Shown piece by piece: positions 11,499 through 25,200 of a stretch of 64,000 nt of DNA. Source of the DNA: Ectobius pallidus (Eukaryota > Arthropoda > Insecta > Blattodea > Ectobiidae); NCBI GenBank assembly GCA_964059195.1, contig CAXKWD010000005.1:140207686-140271685 (forward strand). The letters are read 5' to 3'. The notes under the pieces were generated by a model. It was not told where the DNA came from, did no database searches, and saw only the letters and a list, made by a program, of their open reading frames with translations. A program made the translations under genes and the position numbers. The number at the start of each line of letters is the position of its first letter. Position 1 is the first letter of the stretch.

Positions 11499-12777
11499 TC
11501 TGAGGAGACCCTGCATTGTGCTTATCATACACAGGGAGTCCCATTATGTCATGTCGGAATATAACTGTGATTCAATGATTCGTTCCTTCCCCTGCTGACA
11601 CTAGAGTATAAGACCCACATAAGAGACAAAACAGTTAAAGAGAGAAAGAGAAAATACGGCACAAAGAATGACTAAAATGGATAGGAATGTATTACAGTGA
11701 ATTCCTTATCTTTCTCTAATTTAGAGGCCTAGAGTGATAGCCAGCTGAACCCCTAAAGGATAAAGAAGGTCCCCACTGTTATGGGTTGACTACTCAATCT
11801 GTTGTAACAGTAAATGGGACCTACAGCTTAACAATAAATCCGTTTCAAGGTGGGCTTCCTGAATGCTTCACTTTGCATTATTAACCAGAACAAGCTTGGA
11901 AGAATTATGACCAGCAGTCTGCAAGAGACCTTAGAGGATCTAATCAAATAAAAATTTCATATAGCCTATGTGTTACCACCACTAAAGGTAAGAAATAAAT
12001 TTAAGTCAAGTCTCACTGTCAAACAAATGTCAAGAAAATATGTTATCTATACCAAACAGGAAATCCTGTAATTTATAGTAATGAACTGGAAGATGGAGAA
12101 GGATGATAAACTTAAATACCTTCTGTTTATATTTAACATCTTCTGGGTAACTGGATTATGAACAAGAAAAGATTGAAAAAAGTGTATGATAAAGAAATAA
12201 CTTCCTGTAACTAATTAGTAACCTATAGAGAAGCTGCTAACTTGGCATGGTCACAAAAGAAGTTACTATACATACAGATTAACACTGTCAAAGAAAACTT
12301 GTTATTCATAGGAAGTAGAAGTCTCTAATATTCACACATTTTTTTATAAAAAAGTAACTTAGGCCTATAAGAAATTAAATTAAAAATATTAAATGTAATT
12401 ATTACCTACAAAAATAACTAGAAGAAAATTTAATTTTCTTCGTAATATTGTTTTGCACGACTTAACTAATTAGTGGTACTTACAAATGTCGTTGCCGTGG
12501 ATCGTAAGTTGACATTCCCACACACAATCTTGTTGCTATGTGCGGTAAGTGTTTCCGTGCGGTTATGAATTTACTTTCGGCACATCATAATACAAGCCTT
12601 TATGGACAAGGCCCCCAGGACAAATATTCGGTTCACGAAACAACAAACAAATGCGAATCACTTTCTGAAATAAACATCTATCTTCAAGAATGTATATCCA
12701 TAATATTTTCAGGTAATATCACAATTAATATAATTAAATTGATATAAATAATCATCGAGCAAAAAATAGCATGCAAT

Positions 12778-12863
12778 ACTTGTGCCGTAAGCGCATAACG
12801 GATCTCGGAAATTGAAAAAAAACTCTTTCCTCGATCCGTATGCATCGCTTAAGGCACTTGTAT
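12778..12863. repeat. imperfect foldback, arms about 32 bp
   Basis: The left arm begins CTTGTGCCGTAAGCG; the right arm ends CGCTTAAGGCACTTG. They pair imperfectly around an A-rich loop. Confidence 0.6.
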
Positions 12864-12963
12864 CGCAATATACTATTAATGGATGGAAAATAAAACAACT
12901 AGGCCTATTGTTTGGAATACAAAACCAATGAAGGAGGATACCATTAAGATAATGTATCCATAT

Positions 12964-12967
12964 ATAT

Positions 12968-13004
<37 letters not shown>
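12964..13004. repeat. (TA)n microsatellite
   Basis: Long alternating TA run. Confidence 0.9.
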
Positions 13005-13008
<4 letters not shown>

Positions 13009-13572
13009 CATATTACTTCCGGAAAATTTTGTCAAATTAGAACCATTTTTCAAAAAATGTACTTCAAGCTTTCTTTGGTACTGAAAATGTGAGAATTTCC
13101 TCGGGCTACCAACAAGGTTATCAATTAGAATGTCTTCTTTATCATTATGCGGTCCATGGGCCGCATGTTGGTCTAGACATTTAATATGAGGCTCTTGAAG
13201 TAATTATAGTTTTGTTAATATATTGAGATATTTAAGCTACTTTCATTTATGTAAATTTGAGAAAATTTTGGGCATCTCTGAATCATTTCTTGCAGTGAAG
13301 TATGTATTCAACAATGGAACGTGATCCATTTATAGCAGCAGCCAGGCTGTTTTAATACATTGTCATCTGAATTGAAATAATATGCTCTACAATGTTAAAG
13401 TTAGTTTTAACTATCCACAGCTGTGTTTCAATGCCAGTAATGGATGGTGTTGTTCTGAAAGGGAAAAAGTGAAATTTAGAAGAAGGTAGAATTTTTAAAG
13501 ACAGTTGGGAACATGAATTTTTCTTTATACCCGGGGAAAAGGAAGGAAGCGCAATACGTTTAATATGTCGTG

Positions 13573-14396
13573 CAGGCCCGACAAGACGTGGGGGCAGCCC
13601 CAGGGCCTGGATCCTGAAGGGGCTCCGGCACGGCCGACCAGGTTTTATGTTTTACCTTCTAAATTTACTCTAACATAACTTAAGTCAATAAACAGATCAA
13701 GTTATGTTTTACGTGTTAATTTTAATTCGCATTGTCCTGTCATATAAAGGTGGCATGGAATTAATCAGTTAATCTGGAATGGATTATTCTTGAAGAAAAA
13801 TTGCTATTTTTTTGAAAAGTAGAAGCAGAAATTCTTTTGGACTGAACAGTAAGCCTCACTAACGTTCGGCATTTAAAATAATTTTCAAAAGATTAATTTT
13901 GGTACATACCGATAAAACTGGTACATACCTGTGCAAAGTTATCCCCGGGATTCCAATTGTTTTGCTATTTTTACATAGTTGGATCTATAATTTAAGTGCT
14001 TTTAATTTTAGTTGAAAAGTCAAAGACGCAAGTTGTACAGTGATTCATTTTTATGGTTATTGATAGCATTTTGCCAAAACATATATTATTATTAGGCTAT
14101 CTCTTATGAGTACAACTGAAAAGCTTTTAAATTATATGGTTTTATTTTCTGTAAATTATTACTAACTTTTTTAATGACTAACAAAAATATATATATAAGT
14201 TATATGTCTTCAAGTAATAGGATACTTATATAATATTACATTTATACAATAATTATGTAATATTTTTACATAATCTTCTTGTCGCACACATTACAAAGGA
14301 CGAGGTTGGGGTTGGGTTTCAGTGGTGAATTTAATATTTGACAGGGGGGCTGGGAAAATTAGTACTTGGGGCCCTTGCTTTCTCTCCACGGCCCTA
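13573..14396. mobile_element. hAT-type non-autonomous element
   Basis: Imperfect ends CAGGCCCGACAAGAC and TAGGGCCGTGGAGAG (complement of the right end). Flanking 8-bp sequences ATGTCGTG (13565-13572) and ATGTCATG (14397-14404) differ at one position, supporting a hAT insertion. 824 bp, no transposase recognised. Confidence 0.7.
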
Positions 14397-15203
14397 ATGT
14401 CATGTCACAGTAAAAAGTCAGAAACATTTTAATCTTAGTAAACATTACAATACTGTACATCCAAATTTTGACAGCAAGTATCCAAAAGACACTAAACTGA
14501 GATTTGAAAAAATAAGAATGTTGAAAACATGTGTTGTGTGGTCAAAAAAATTATATATTGTACTGTAAATCAAAGCGAATTGACAACTAAAGCATCATAT
14601 CAAGAAGCAGAAATGTTAGCATGTATAACAATGTCATAAATACTCCTGAATGAATTTGTTATACAGAACCATAAAAGGTGAATCCGTTTAACTTGTTTAC
14701 AATTTTCAGGAGCTTGACGCTCAGGCTGAGGTTCTTTCTTTGTGGTTTTAACATTTTCCATTAATGTCATTTAGGCCTAAGCTTAGTTGGTTTCCTCTTG
14801 GTTAATGCTGAGATGGTCTTTCTTTATATTTTTCCAGTTGTGACAGCGCTGTTTGCAGTTTGTCTTTATTTTAGAATCCCAACACCATGTCGTGTGTGTA
14901 CACCCTAAAATTGGTAAAATCAGTGACAGGCCTATAGTCAGTAGTGATTTCAAACAATAGGGGTCGCCTTGTAAAATCCCGTTTCTTTGCTTCACTAGCC
15001 TAGGCTATATGGTCTATGTGGCAAAGCCCATTCAGAACAAAGTTCACTGGCAGTTTACCCTAATAGTTTTGTCATGAGTGGACTATGCTGATCATCTCAC
15101 ATTTGCTATTAGTATATCCCTGTCTAGCAGGTCAAATGCCTTCCTGGAGAGCCAGTGAAGATTGTAAAATACTTCCCCTCTGGTTGCCTAAGGTTCTCTT
15201 CCG

Positions 15204-15380
15204 CATTATCTAACAAGTACTTGTCTGCATATGCCTCCTCTTTCCCCAAGTGAATCCAAATTGGCATTTTGGAAAAAATGATACAGTATATGAGCCCTAT
15301 TTGTAGTAAGTTTGATGGAGACTTCATAGTGTACACATTATGCGACAACTGACAACAAGAAACCACTCCCCCCCCCCCCC
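15204..15380 (-). repeat. 170-bp dispersed repeat, copy 1 (inverted to 18081-18250)
   Basis: Reverse complement matches 18081-18250 closely, including AATGTGTACACTATGAAGTC and GGAAAGAGGAGGCATATGC. A C-run ends it at about 15380. Family unknown. Confidence 0.75.
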
Positions 15381-18080
15381 AAAAGAAATGTGGCATTGTT
15401 TTACTATTTCCTGAAGTGAAGTAAAGAATGGACTTGGATATATAACACGAACAGGATTAATACAGTAAATTAAACAAAAGATCTGGTACAGGCTACCCAG
15501 TTAGACACACACAGTGTAATAATGCATTCTGTAGCATTACAGTGTAACATCAATAATGACACAATGTCAAAATAAACTACAACCTATAGTTCTAAACAGA
15601 ACGGTGTTCACAACCACCTTACGCTTACAACGTTAATGTAATCACACCTTGTTTTGTCCGATTAGCATAAGGAAGCTCAGGGAAGCCCCACTCAAGGTAA
15701 TAGCGCAAAAATTAGTCAGTACACAGATGGACGATAATTCAACCATATACAATAACATCTCCACAGTAAAATATTACTCACCAATTCCAAAAAATCTTCG
15801 AAGGCCTGCGGTAGTTCATCTCAGCCCCATCCTGTCAATTAAAAACATTTATATACAATATTAAAAAACTTGCATTAAGACGTCGGCTGCGATTATTTTT
15901 CACATACTTAAGCTTTAAGAACATATCAGCTGTTTCATAACTGCAAACAATATCCTAATTTAACTTATTTTCTCATGGGTAAGAGAAAATTTCCAGTAAT
16001 CAAAGCATGCATGTATTCCACACCACACACCCAGATCAAGATATTGGACTATCCTTCAAATAGAAATAAGGCATACCGTTTATGTAAGTAATGGGTTAAA
16101 AGTATGCAACGTCTTTATGAATCAGTACTACCTTCGCGGCATGTTAATATAAACTCTGATGAATTACTTCTGATAATTATTCTGTATTTTATTTACCTAA
16201 ACATGTTTCACCACTCCCCCGTCCTACACCGAAAGAAGATGGATGGATACTGCATATTACAATGACGTTCCCCTAGATGGCAGCATCCACACTGCTCCTG
16301 CTCCTGAAACACCCCCTCCATGCGGGAAATTCAATTACAGGAAGGATGGTCTACGTGCTTAGCATAACATTCCATCAACTTACACACTCCATACCGAAAT
16401 TGGCAGTATGATGACGTGCAGTCATTAATTGCTACGACTTCGTAGGAGAATATGAATTTGTTCCTAAAAATGTAATTTTATTTCACCCCTATTGTACAAA
16501 AGTGGCCATTAATGTTATAAATTAATTAATTTGCTATTTTCACAAAACCAAAATTGAAGCGAGGAACTAATTTTGTTAGGTTTTCTTTTACAAATCCCTT
16601 ATTATTTCGTTAGATTGGGAACTTTGTACAGTTTTACTGATTGACTGTACAGGGAGGGACATGGAGAAATCAAATACTATAATGTAATAGAAGGTAGCCA
16701 TGGGGAGGTGTTAAAAGGAGCTAAAGCCCCCCAGATTAGAATGATTCTTCTTAAAAACCAATGTTTCCTTTTCACTGAAGGTCAATTAGTGACATGACAT
16801 TTCACATATAATGTTTGAAATTGATTGGCTTAATAATTAGTTTTTGCCATACATACCAGAAGTTTGGTAACGATTTCAAGTTCATCGAACTGAGTCAAAT
16901 TTTTCTGCACGAAGTTTACAGCAGGATTCATAATAGCAGAATATGATAAAATGTTATGTTAATAGAAATAATTTCCAGTAATCATGGAAGTCGAATTTGG
17001 TATGTTTAGTTCTGTATGTTACTGCATTAAGAAAACCAACGTTAAATTCTCCATCATTCAAACAGCTGTTTGAATGCCGTTTTTAACTCTCATTTGCTAC
17101 AGCGCTTCACATGATTGCTTTAACAACACAAGGAACAGTAGAATGAAATGCTTTGTATTGTGTTGTTCAAAATGGAATATCAGACTTTTTATAAACAATA
17201 GAAGAGATGGAAAATTGTGATGACAATAATAATAACAATGTTTGCAATAGAATAATAACTTAATTGAATAAGAAAAAATCCTTAAAATAAATGATTTTAA
17301 AAAGATTTTATCACATTTTATAATTTTTAGCACTACCCAGATTTAAATCCTGGCTGTGCCACTGAGATGCAGTACTGAGGCTGCTAAATATATATATCAC
17401 ATTCTTTGAATAAATTGAATATTAAAGACGCTCATTTTGTAACTACCAAAGATCAATTAACAAATTAACAGTGATTACTTTCATTTCTGAATTATTACAC
17501 AATGCTTTATATAATAATGTATGTATAGTATTATGATAATATTATAGTTTACAGCCATGAAACTTGAGATGTTTTGGATCACTGAATATAAAACTCATTT
17601 TCCCAAAATAACGATAACAAAGGCAATTTCTAATTCACATGGTATTCTGCACAAGGCCATGTTCTGGACATAACTGATCCTTACCAATCCACTATTACTA
17701 AGATCTGCTCATTTGCCAGTTTTTGGTCCTGCTGTAGTTAGGCATCTGTAACAGTAAATTTTTTTTTGGGAATATGGCATTACAGGGTTGACACATCACT
17801 TTTTCATACCATTACAATGGCTATTGTCTTAGTCATATCAAAACAAAGAGAATTCTTTCAGACCGATTTGTAATTAAAAATTTTGGGTTGCATACTTATC
17901 GCTATTAATACTGTAATACTGATGCTATTTCAACATCATGCCCCATTAATGCCAATACTTCTGTTCTCAGATTCTAGTGTTCTGGCAGTTTTAACCCTCA
18001 AACTGTCATTATAGCCCTACTTTTTAAATTTTTGCACATGGTGGTTTAATTACGATTTTTTCCCAACCTTCTCGGATAAT

Positions 18081-18250
18081 GGGGGGAGTGGTTTCTTGTT
18101 CAGTAAATCAGTTCTCGCATAATGTGTACACTATGAAGTCCCCATTACTACAAATAGGGCTCATATACTGTATCATTTTTTCCAAAATGCCAATTTGGAT
18201 TCTCTTGGGGAAAGAGGAGGCATATGCAGACAAGTACTTGTTAGATAATG
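18081..18250 (+). repeat. 170-bp dispersed repeat, copy 2
   Basis: Inverted partner of 15204-15380, about 2.7 kb away. It abuts the unassigned reading frame at 18257-18616. Confidence 0.75.
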
Positions 18251-18256
18251 TGGACC

Positions 18257-18616
18257 TCATTTGAGGATACAAGCAAGATGCTTGTGAAACGCGTCATGTG
18301 TAAGTACATGTAAATTAGTGAAGTTGAGTGCTCCATAGCAATCTTTTTTGTAATATTTGATTACTTCACTGTGATTCCCGCATATAATAGTGTTAATCAC
18401 AGATAGCTTCTTATTTTCATTTACTGCAGCTTTGTAGAAGATGGTTGGCTGGGTAATAATTCCTTTTTCATTGGCTCTATCTACAGCAGTAACACCTATT
18501 TTGTAAAAATGACCATTAGCAGTAGGCATTGTGCTTCCTAATAACGTAATAAGCTTCGGAAGATGACTCACTTTCCTAATTGCATGATGTCTTGTATTCT
18601 GAATGAAGAGTTTCAT
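18257..18616 (-). CDS. unassigned 119-codon open frame
   Basis: A complete frame from ATG to stop (starts MKLFIQNTRHHAIRKV, ends HKHLACILK). The composition is protein-like, with balanced hydrophobic and polar residues and several His/Cys. I do not recognise the family. It touches the dispersed repeat at 18081-18250 and lies 0.7 kb downstream of the XPB stop on the same strand, so it may be a transposon-derived or pseudogenic fragment. Confidence 0.3.
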   Translation of the reverse strand: MKLFIQNTRHHAIRKVSHLPKLITLLGSTMPTANGHFYKIGVTAVDRANEKGIITQPTIFYKAAVNENKKLSVINTIICGNHSEVIKYYKKDCYGALNFTNLHVLTHDAFHKHLACILK

Positions 18617-18799
18617 ACTGGCAGAATCCTAGGATGGGGACAGAGTTCAGTCTGCAATGGGATCCATTCTAACTCGGCATGTACATTTTAACAATACTGT
18701 CTCATTCAATTCAGATGTGACAACATATCTCATTTCTATCCACTGATTTGTATGGTGTATATCAATAGAGGGATGGAAAAAAGTTAAGCAAAAACTGCA

Positions 18800-18975
18800 T
18801 AACTGAGCGAAGTGGCCAAGATGGTATTGACTTGGAGTCGCATTCAGGAGGTCCCAGGTTCAAATCCAATGGCCAGCCAATTTGACACGGGTTTTCTTCA
18901 TAGTTTCCCCAGTACTGAATTGGATATTATCTTAACATGACTCATCCTCAGTATTTCATGCTGAATCATATTAAT
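18800..18975 (+). mobile_element. tRNA-derived SINE
   Basis: A tRNA-like head carries a box A-like AGTGGCCAAGATGG and box B GGTTCAAATCC. It is followed by a body (GGCCAGCCAATTTG, then GGGTTTTCTTCATAGTTTCC) shared in degenerate form with the minus-strand copy near 45.7 kb. Confidence 0.65.
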
Positions 18976-19294
18976 TTAAATTAATATCAGTTGAAAATTA
19001 CTACACCATAAAACACACCAACAATAGAAAATAGCTGAGCATCAATAGTTGCATAGCCTACTGGTATGCACACACACAGAATGCAAACTCTGATATGGCC
19101 TCAATGGTCAGGAGAGTATGAATAAAGCTGAAAGAACATTTTAAAAAATTGAATAAGAATTTTCTATATTTTTCATTTCTTCTGCACACATATATTATAC
19201 ACATTCTTACATAATGTTTAGCTCCCATGCCCCTAACAGCATCTGTTCATTGACAGATCAGAAGAACAGAATTGAAAGAACAGCATCTGTTCTT

Positions 19295-22200
19295 TTAGGC
19301 ACGGAACTTCTTGAATAGAGGGTGCTTGATATTGCTCAACGCTGACTTCCTGTATTCAAAGTAGACAGCGTCATCAGCTCCAGACATGGAACTCATATTA
19401 CCAACACGACGATGAACCTGTGAGCAAATAAAAACTTTTACAAAACAGAAATTCTTGAAAAGGAGACAACAACAAAAATCTTCCAATTAATTTTTTATGA
19501 TAATAGTTACAGTATGTTACTTATCACCAGTGTACACCTCCTCTTCAAAGGCTTTGGAAACATACCGTAAATTGGGGAAAATGTACTGTGGAAATGGTAT
19601 CCTTCTTCAGTTTTACAGCATATACTATAGAATCTCAGTAGTCCAAACCCTATTCATCCGAAATTTTGGATAATCCAAACAATTTTTTTTTTAATGAAGC
19701 AAAAGTAATAATTACGATCAGAAACAAAGCTAATGTTTATACCTAACTTAAAAGAAACATTTGAACTGGTACTTAAGAATGAATATAGCACCTTAATTAG
19801 TTGAAACAAAATTGGCTATCTTCTTTTGACATAAGGAATTAAGACTGCTTGATAAGGTGATGTTATGCCAGTGTTGCATAAACATCACATTGGTCGCTAT
19901 AGCAGCAGCTGTTCTACATAGTGTATAATAACCACTAGCTCTTTCCTTACTCTTTCACAGAGCATCCAAGTCAACACTCTACTGCATTTGCTATATCAAC
20001 AAATTTCCCAGATAATCCGGGTTTTCGGGAATCCAAAGAGGTCAGCCTCAATTAGTTTGGATTCCTGAGGTTCCACTGTCTTTTTTTTTACGCTGCTTGA
20101 GTCACAGAAAACATTAATTCATGGAAATTTGTAACTAAATGAGGAGAAAATACACCAAAATAACAGAAAAAAGGGTGAGAGGTTTGAAAGTAAATGTTTT
20201 AAAGAACAGAAACAAAATTTGAGAGCTTGTAAAAGCAAGGTTCCATTGTATTACAGGATAATTTAAGTGTACATTACTTACCGCAGGTCCAGTTCGGGGC
20301 CCTTCTCCTGGAATGCGCTCTTCATCTGCATCAGTTTCACTTGCTGCCAGAACTTGCTGGAGCAGTTGTCCTTGTTCCTCTCTTGTCTTGTACATAAGAT
20401 CAGGCTCCTCATCCATGCCAGCCAATTTAGTAATGACTTTGTAGCTGTACCCTTGATTCACCAGGAAACGTTGTCTTTTTCGAGAATAGCTCATTTCCAT
20501 TGTATCCTGTGACACTAGTGTATAGAAGAAAGCATTATACTCCTCAGCTATTGCACCTGCAACACAAAGTAAAGTAATATATATTTTCTTTCCTAATAAT
20601 ATAGCAAGACTTAAGACAAAAAGTCTGCATTCACAGCTAAATTAATATACAGTATTATGCAACGAACCTATAATGGAATGCATTATGTTTACAAGCATAG
20701 CAAGTTCCATAATTTTAAAATGAGAGTCTTAATTACCGTTATAGGCAAGTTGCATAGGACCGTTTTTGTTCGACCATAATTAAATGTCTTAAGTTTTGAG
20801 TTTCAAGAATACCTTGTAATTGATAAAAAAAATAACTATCTCAGTGACCAGCTGTGAGTAAATTCTTGTCTCTTGCAATAAATGGCAGGTAACAAAGGAT
20901 GCAGGGACCAGAGCTCCTCTTGGGCATTTTAACCTCAAAGCAATTCACATTAAAACACACACACAAAATTAACCCAATTTATTGTAATATTAAAATTAAC
21001 AGAAACAAAGGTGATTTTATTTAAAATACAGGTTGCTTATTGTGCAGTTTGAATTGCTGCTTTTAAGGCTAGAAAATTGTTCCATGTATGATATTGAACA
21101 ATAGTTGGAATAACAATAGAGTTATAATGATATCTTTTCCTTCAAACTATGTCAATAAGATACCGTTACATCACATGTAATAAGTGTATTATAGTAGGGT
21201 TGAACCAAAAAATATTTATACTACTTGCAGAAGCTATTCAAACAGCAATGTCCAAAGCCGAGTATAAGCCAGGCTGTCATAGTTAATAATGTACATTTCC
21301 TTGTGGGTACCATCTCATGCTGTATCTCTATGGTAAAATACCACTAACATTTCTGACAGCTGCTGAATATTTAACTATTTTTGGGAATTACACAGTGAAG
21401 TGGTATTGAATTACATAAAAACCTTTGTTATTACATACATGCTTCACTAAATATTTACCTGTTTTTATCAGGACAGATCTGTTTCCGCCATTCTCATGGC
21501 CATCGTCAGCTGTTCTCGATTTCTTGGTGTTGTGTTGCCATCTGGTGGAGGGTGGAAGAATCTTGTGATGAGGCTCTCTTCTACTGGGATGTCGAAATTC
21601 ATTACTATTTCCTTGTTTTTTTTGTATGAATAGTTTTTCCCAAACTGTTAACTCTGTATGTTTCCCTATATGTTTCAAAAGTTTAGCTTTATCATTTATT
21701 TTGTGGCCTTCTTCCCAATAATGAGTAGCCACTGCTGACTTTTCTATTTGCTGGAACATTATATTGCGAAAATGCTCTTTTACTCGAATACCCATATTTC
21801 TCCTCGTTTGCCCAATATATATCTTATTGCAATCATTGCAGTTAATCTGGTAAATTCCTGATTTGTTGCTTTCCGGCTCTTTATCTTTATGTTTTGACTT
21901 GATTAATGTTTTGATGTTGAATCTGTTTTTTGGTGCTAGTTTTATATTTACTTCTTTGAAAACTTACTTCTTTGAAAATTTTTTGAAACCTGTTGTTAGC
22001 CCATGGGTGATATGATATCGTTCTGTATCCTGTCTTTTCTTTATCATTATTTAAAGTGCTGATCTCCTTAATTTCTTTTTGTTTTTCGAATTTCTTAATT
22101 TTCTTATCTATGAGATCTTTGCCGAAACCATTCAATTTTGCTATGTCCACTATGTGATTGTATTCTTCAGTATATTCTGTTTTTTCCATAGGTATATTAA

Positions 22201-25200
22201 CAATTCTATGAGCCAAACTATTAAAAACAGCCATTTTGTGAGGAGCTGGATTGTAACCATTTTCTTTTATAAAGTTATCCGTGTGCGTTGCTTTTCTATA
22301 TATGCCAAATTTAATTTTGTTTGAGTTCTTAATTAATTTGAGGTCCAGGAAAGGTAGACAATTGTTAATTTCTGTCTCCATGGTGAATTTAATGTTGCTG
22401 TCCTGTATGTTGAGTAATTTTAGAGCGTCTTGTAGATGTTTCTTATTTACAATGGTGAAAACATCATCCACATATCAATACCACAATTTAAACATCAAAG
22501 GGAACCCTTGGGTGACTAGAATTTCTAGGTTACTCATGAATAAATTGGCTAGGAAAGCCGAAAGAGTTTTGATGTTTAAATTGTGGTATAGATATGTGGA
22601 TGATGTTTTCACCATTGTAAATAAGAAACATCTACAAGACGCTCTAAAATTACTCAACATACAGGACAGCAACATTAAATTCACCATGGAGACAGAAATT
22701 AACAATTGTCTACCTTTCCTGGACCTCAAATTAATTAAGAACTCAAACAAAATTAAATTTGGCATATATAGAAAAGCAACGCACACGGATAACTTTATAA
22801 AAGAAAATGGTTACAATCCAGCTCCTCAAAAAATGGCTGTTTTTAATAGTTTGGCTCATAGAATTGTTAATATACCTATGGAAAAAACAGAATATACTGA
22901 AGAATACAATCACATAGTGGACATAGCAAAATTGAATGGTTTCGGCAAAGATCTCATAGATAAGAAAATTAAGAAATTCGAAAAACAAGAAGAAATTAAG
23001 GAGATCAGCACTTTAAATAATGATAAAGAAAAGACAGGATACAGAACGATATCATATCACCCATGGGCTAACAACAGGTTTCAAAAAATTTTCAAAGAAG
23101 TAAATATAAAACTAGCACCAAAAAACAGATTCAACATCAAAACATTAATCAAGTCAAAACATAAAGATAAAGAGCCGGAAAGCAACAAATCAGGAATTTA
23201 CCAGATTAACTGCAATGATTGCAATAAGATATATATTGGGCAAACGGGGAGAAATATGGGTATTCGAGTAAAAGAGCATTTTCGCAATATAAAGTTCCAG
23301 CAAATAGAAAAGTCAGCAGTGGCTACTCATTATTGGGAAGAAGGCCACAAAATAAATGATAAAGCTAAACTTTTGAAACATATAGGGAAACATACAGAGT
23401 TAACAGTTTGGGAAAAACTATTCATACAAAAAAACAAGGAAATAGTAATGAATTTCGACATCCCAGTAGAAGAGAGCCTCATCACAAGATTCTTCCACCC
23501 TCCACCAGATGGCAACACAACACCAAGAAATCGAGAACAGCTGACGATGGCCATGAAAATGGCGGAAACAGATCTGTCCTGATAAAAACAGGTAAATATT
23601 TAGTGAAGCATGTATGTAATAACAAAGGTTTTTATGTAAGCTGCTGAATATTAATGTCATCTATAATTTGCCAGTGAAAAGAAAAACAAAAGCTTTATTA
23701 AACAGCTCTTTCGTAATGTTTCTGTCATCTATTTCCCTTGCAATGTTTAATTTTCCAATCTGCAAGCATTGTAGCATTCATTTATCGGAAAATACAAGAA
23801 ATACTAACAGCTGATGGCTGAGAATCATTTGCTTCATCAATAACAAAGTATTTTAAAAGCCAAAAACTTAAGACATTTAATTACAGTAGAACAAAAATAG
23901 TCACATGCAACTTGCCAGTACTAGTAATTAAAACATCCGTATGAAAATTATGAACCTTGCTTCGCTCATTTCATAAACTTGCTCATGTCTTCATAAATGC
24001 TATTATAGGCTTCTTGCATAATGTACTAACTCTTTTTCACAAAAAATACCTGACTGAATACAAACACTATACCTTTCTTTGCTCGGAGGATTCTTCCAAG
24101 ACGCTGAGCTTCTTGTCGACGAGAGCCACCGTGAGAGGATATCTGGATTAGAACATTTGCTTCGGGCAAATCAAATGAAGTATCTGCAACTTTACTCACA
24201 AAAATTGTGTTCACTTTGGGATTAAACTTGAAGTTCTGAAGAATCTGGATTCTCTCACTCTGCAAGAGAAAACAAAAACTGTTTCCAAATTTATCAAGCA
24301 TTTTTAGTACCTTACATAGGGTGCAGAGCAAAACCCCTAGCAAAATATTATTTTCCTGTCTCTAATGTTTAATTTCTCTGGTCCCAGAATACATCCTATT
24401 TTAATAGTGAAAACAAAAAAAAACCGCATGATTCTTCACAATAAATAAAACAAATAATACAGAAAACTTAGTCGCTGAATCAAAAAATCCTATTTTAAAA
24501 ATGGAGAAGAAGGCTTTTAAAAAATGACCACTGAATGGGTAAATTGCCAAAAGCATTTTGTGATAGAAAAATTCTTGAATACTGATGTAAATTTTTAACA
24601 CTGTTTTTATGTTCCTTATAAACTTGACAAAGTCATTTGCATTCATTTGCTAAATTACCTGTGAGGTTGGGCCATAGATATAAGGTTTATTCATCTTGAT
24701 AGCGTAATGCTTCAACGCAAACACATTGTCTGAAAACACTATAGTTTTATCTCCTCTCCTTTCATGGTAGCGAATCAGATATTGTGTAGCACGGAACTTG
24801 CTGGGGTTCATAACATACAGCAACTGAAACAAAGATTTATTACATTCTTAAACTTAGCACAAAGTTCTTCAAGTTTATTACAAAGAAATAACCTCACATG
24901 CATATTTAATTCACATCCCCATTTACAAGTAAATAGACAAGACAAACTTGACTCAGGTAGGAATGTCGATGGAGAGGGATATGACACCAGGAGCCCATGC
25001 CATGTTGCTCCATGTGTGTTGTGACTGCCAGCGTTTTTCATTTACAGTCAACCCTTGATATAATGCCCCTCTTTACAGTGCCACCCTTGCGCAACACCAA
25101 TAAATGCAAGTGAACGGACCTTCTCCCATATAAAGTACATAAGAAACATCATTACTGTGTCAATTCATTTAGTGCCAGTGAATATAAGACAAGATTTTCA

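Larger units (their letters stand above)
14397..18256. other. intergenic stretch between M-Ras and XPB
   Basis: No supported gene. Contains the two inverted copies listed separately (15204-15380 and 18081-18250) and otherwise AT-rich sequence with short random open frames. Confidence 0.5.
21358..23652. mobile_element. Penelope-like element, head-to-head inverted pair with 1.1-kb arms
   Basis: A 14-bp direct repeat, AGCTGCTGAATATT, at 21358-21371 and 23639-23652 flanks the insertion. A 39-bp left tail (21372-21410) precedes two inverted copies: arms 21411 to about 22500 and about 22560-23639, joined by a unique spacer of about 60 bp. It lies in the XPB intron between exons 14 and 15. The 3' ends of both copies point outward. 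The left copy extends further 5' into the reverse transcriptase than the right copy. The XPB intron remains bounded by normal splice sites. Confidence 0.9.

Noticed and set aside
12964..13004. (TA)n tract as a replication origin or promoter
   Set aside because: Ordinary microsatellite.
22281..22556. N-terminal part of the 433-codon plus-strand frame over the Penelope-like pair
   Set aside because: It is antisense read-through of the left inverted copy; the protein similarity starts only at the junction.
22475..22988. Minus-strand frames over the right Penelope-like arm
   Set aside because: Shadows of the sense reverse transcriptase frame; no family motifs.
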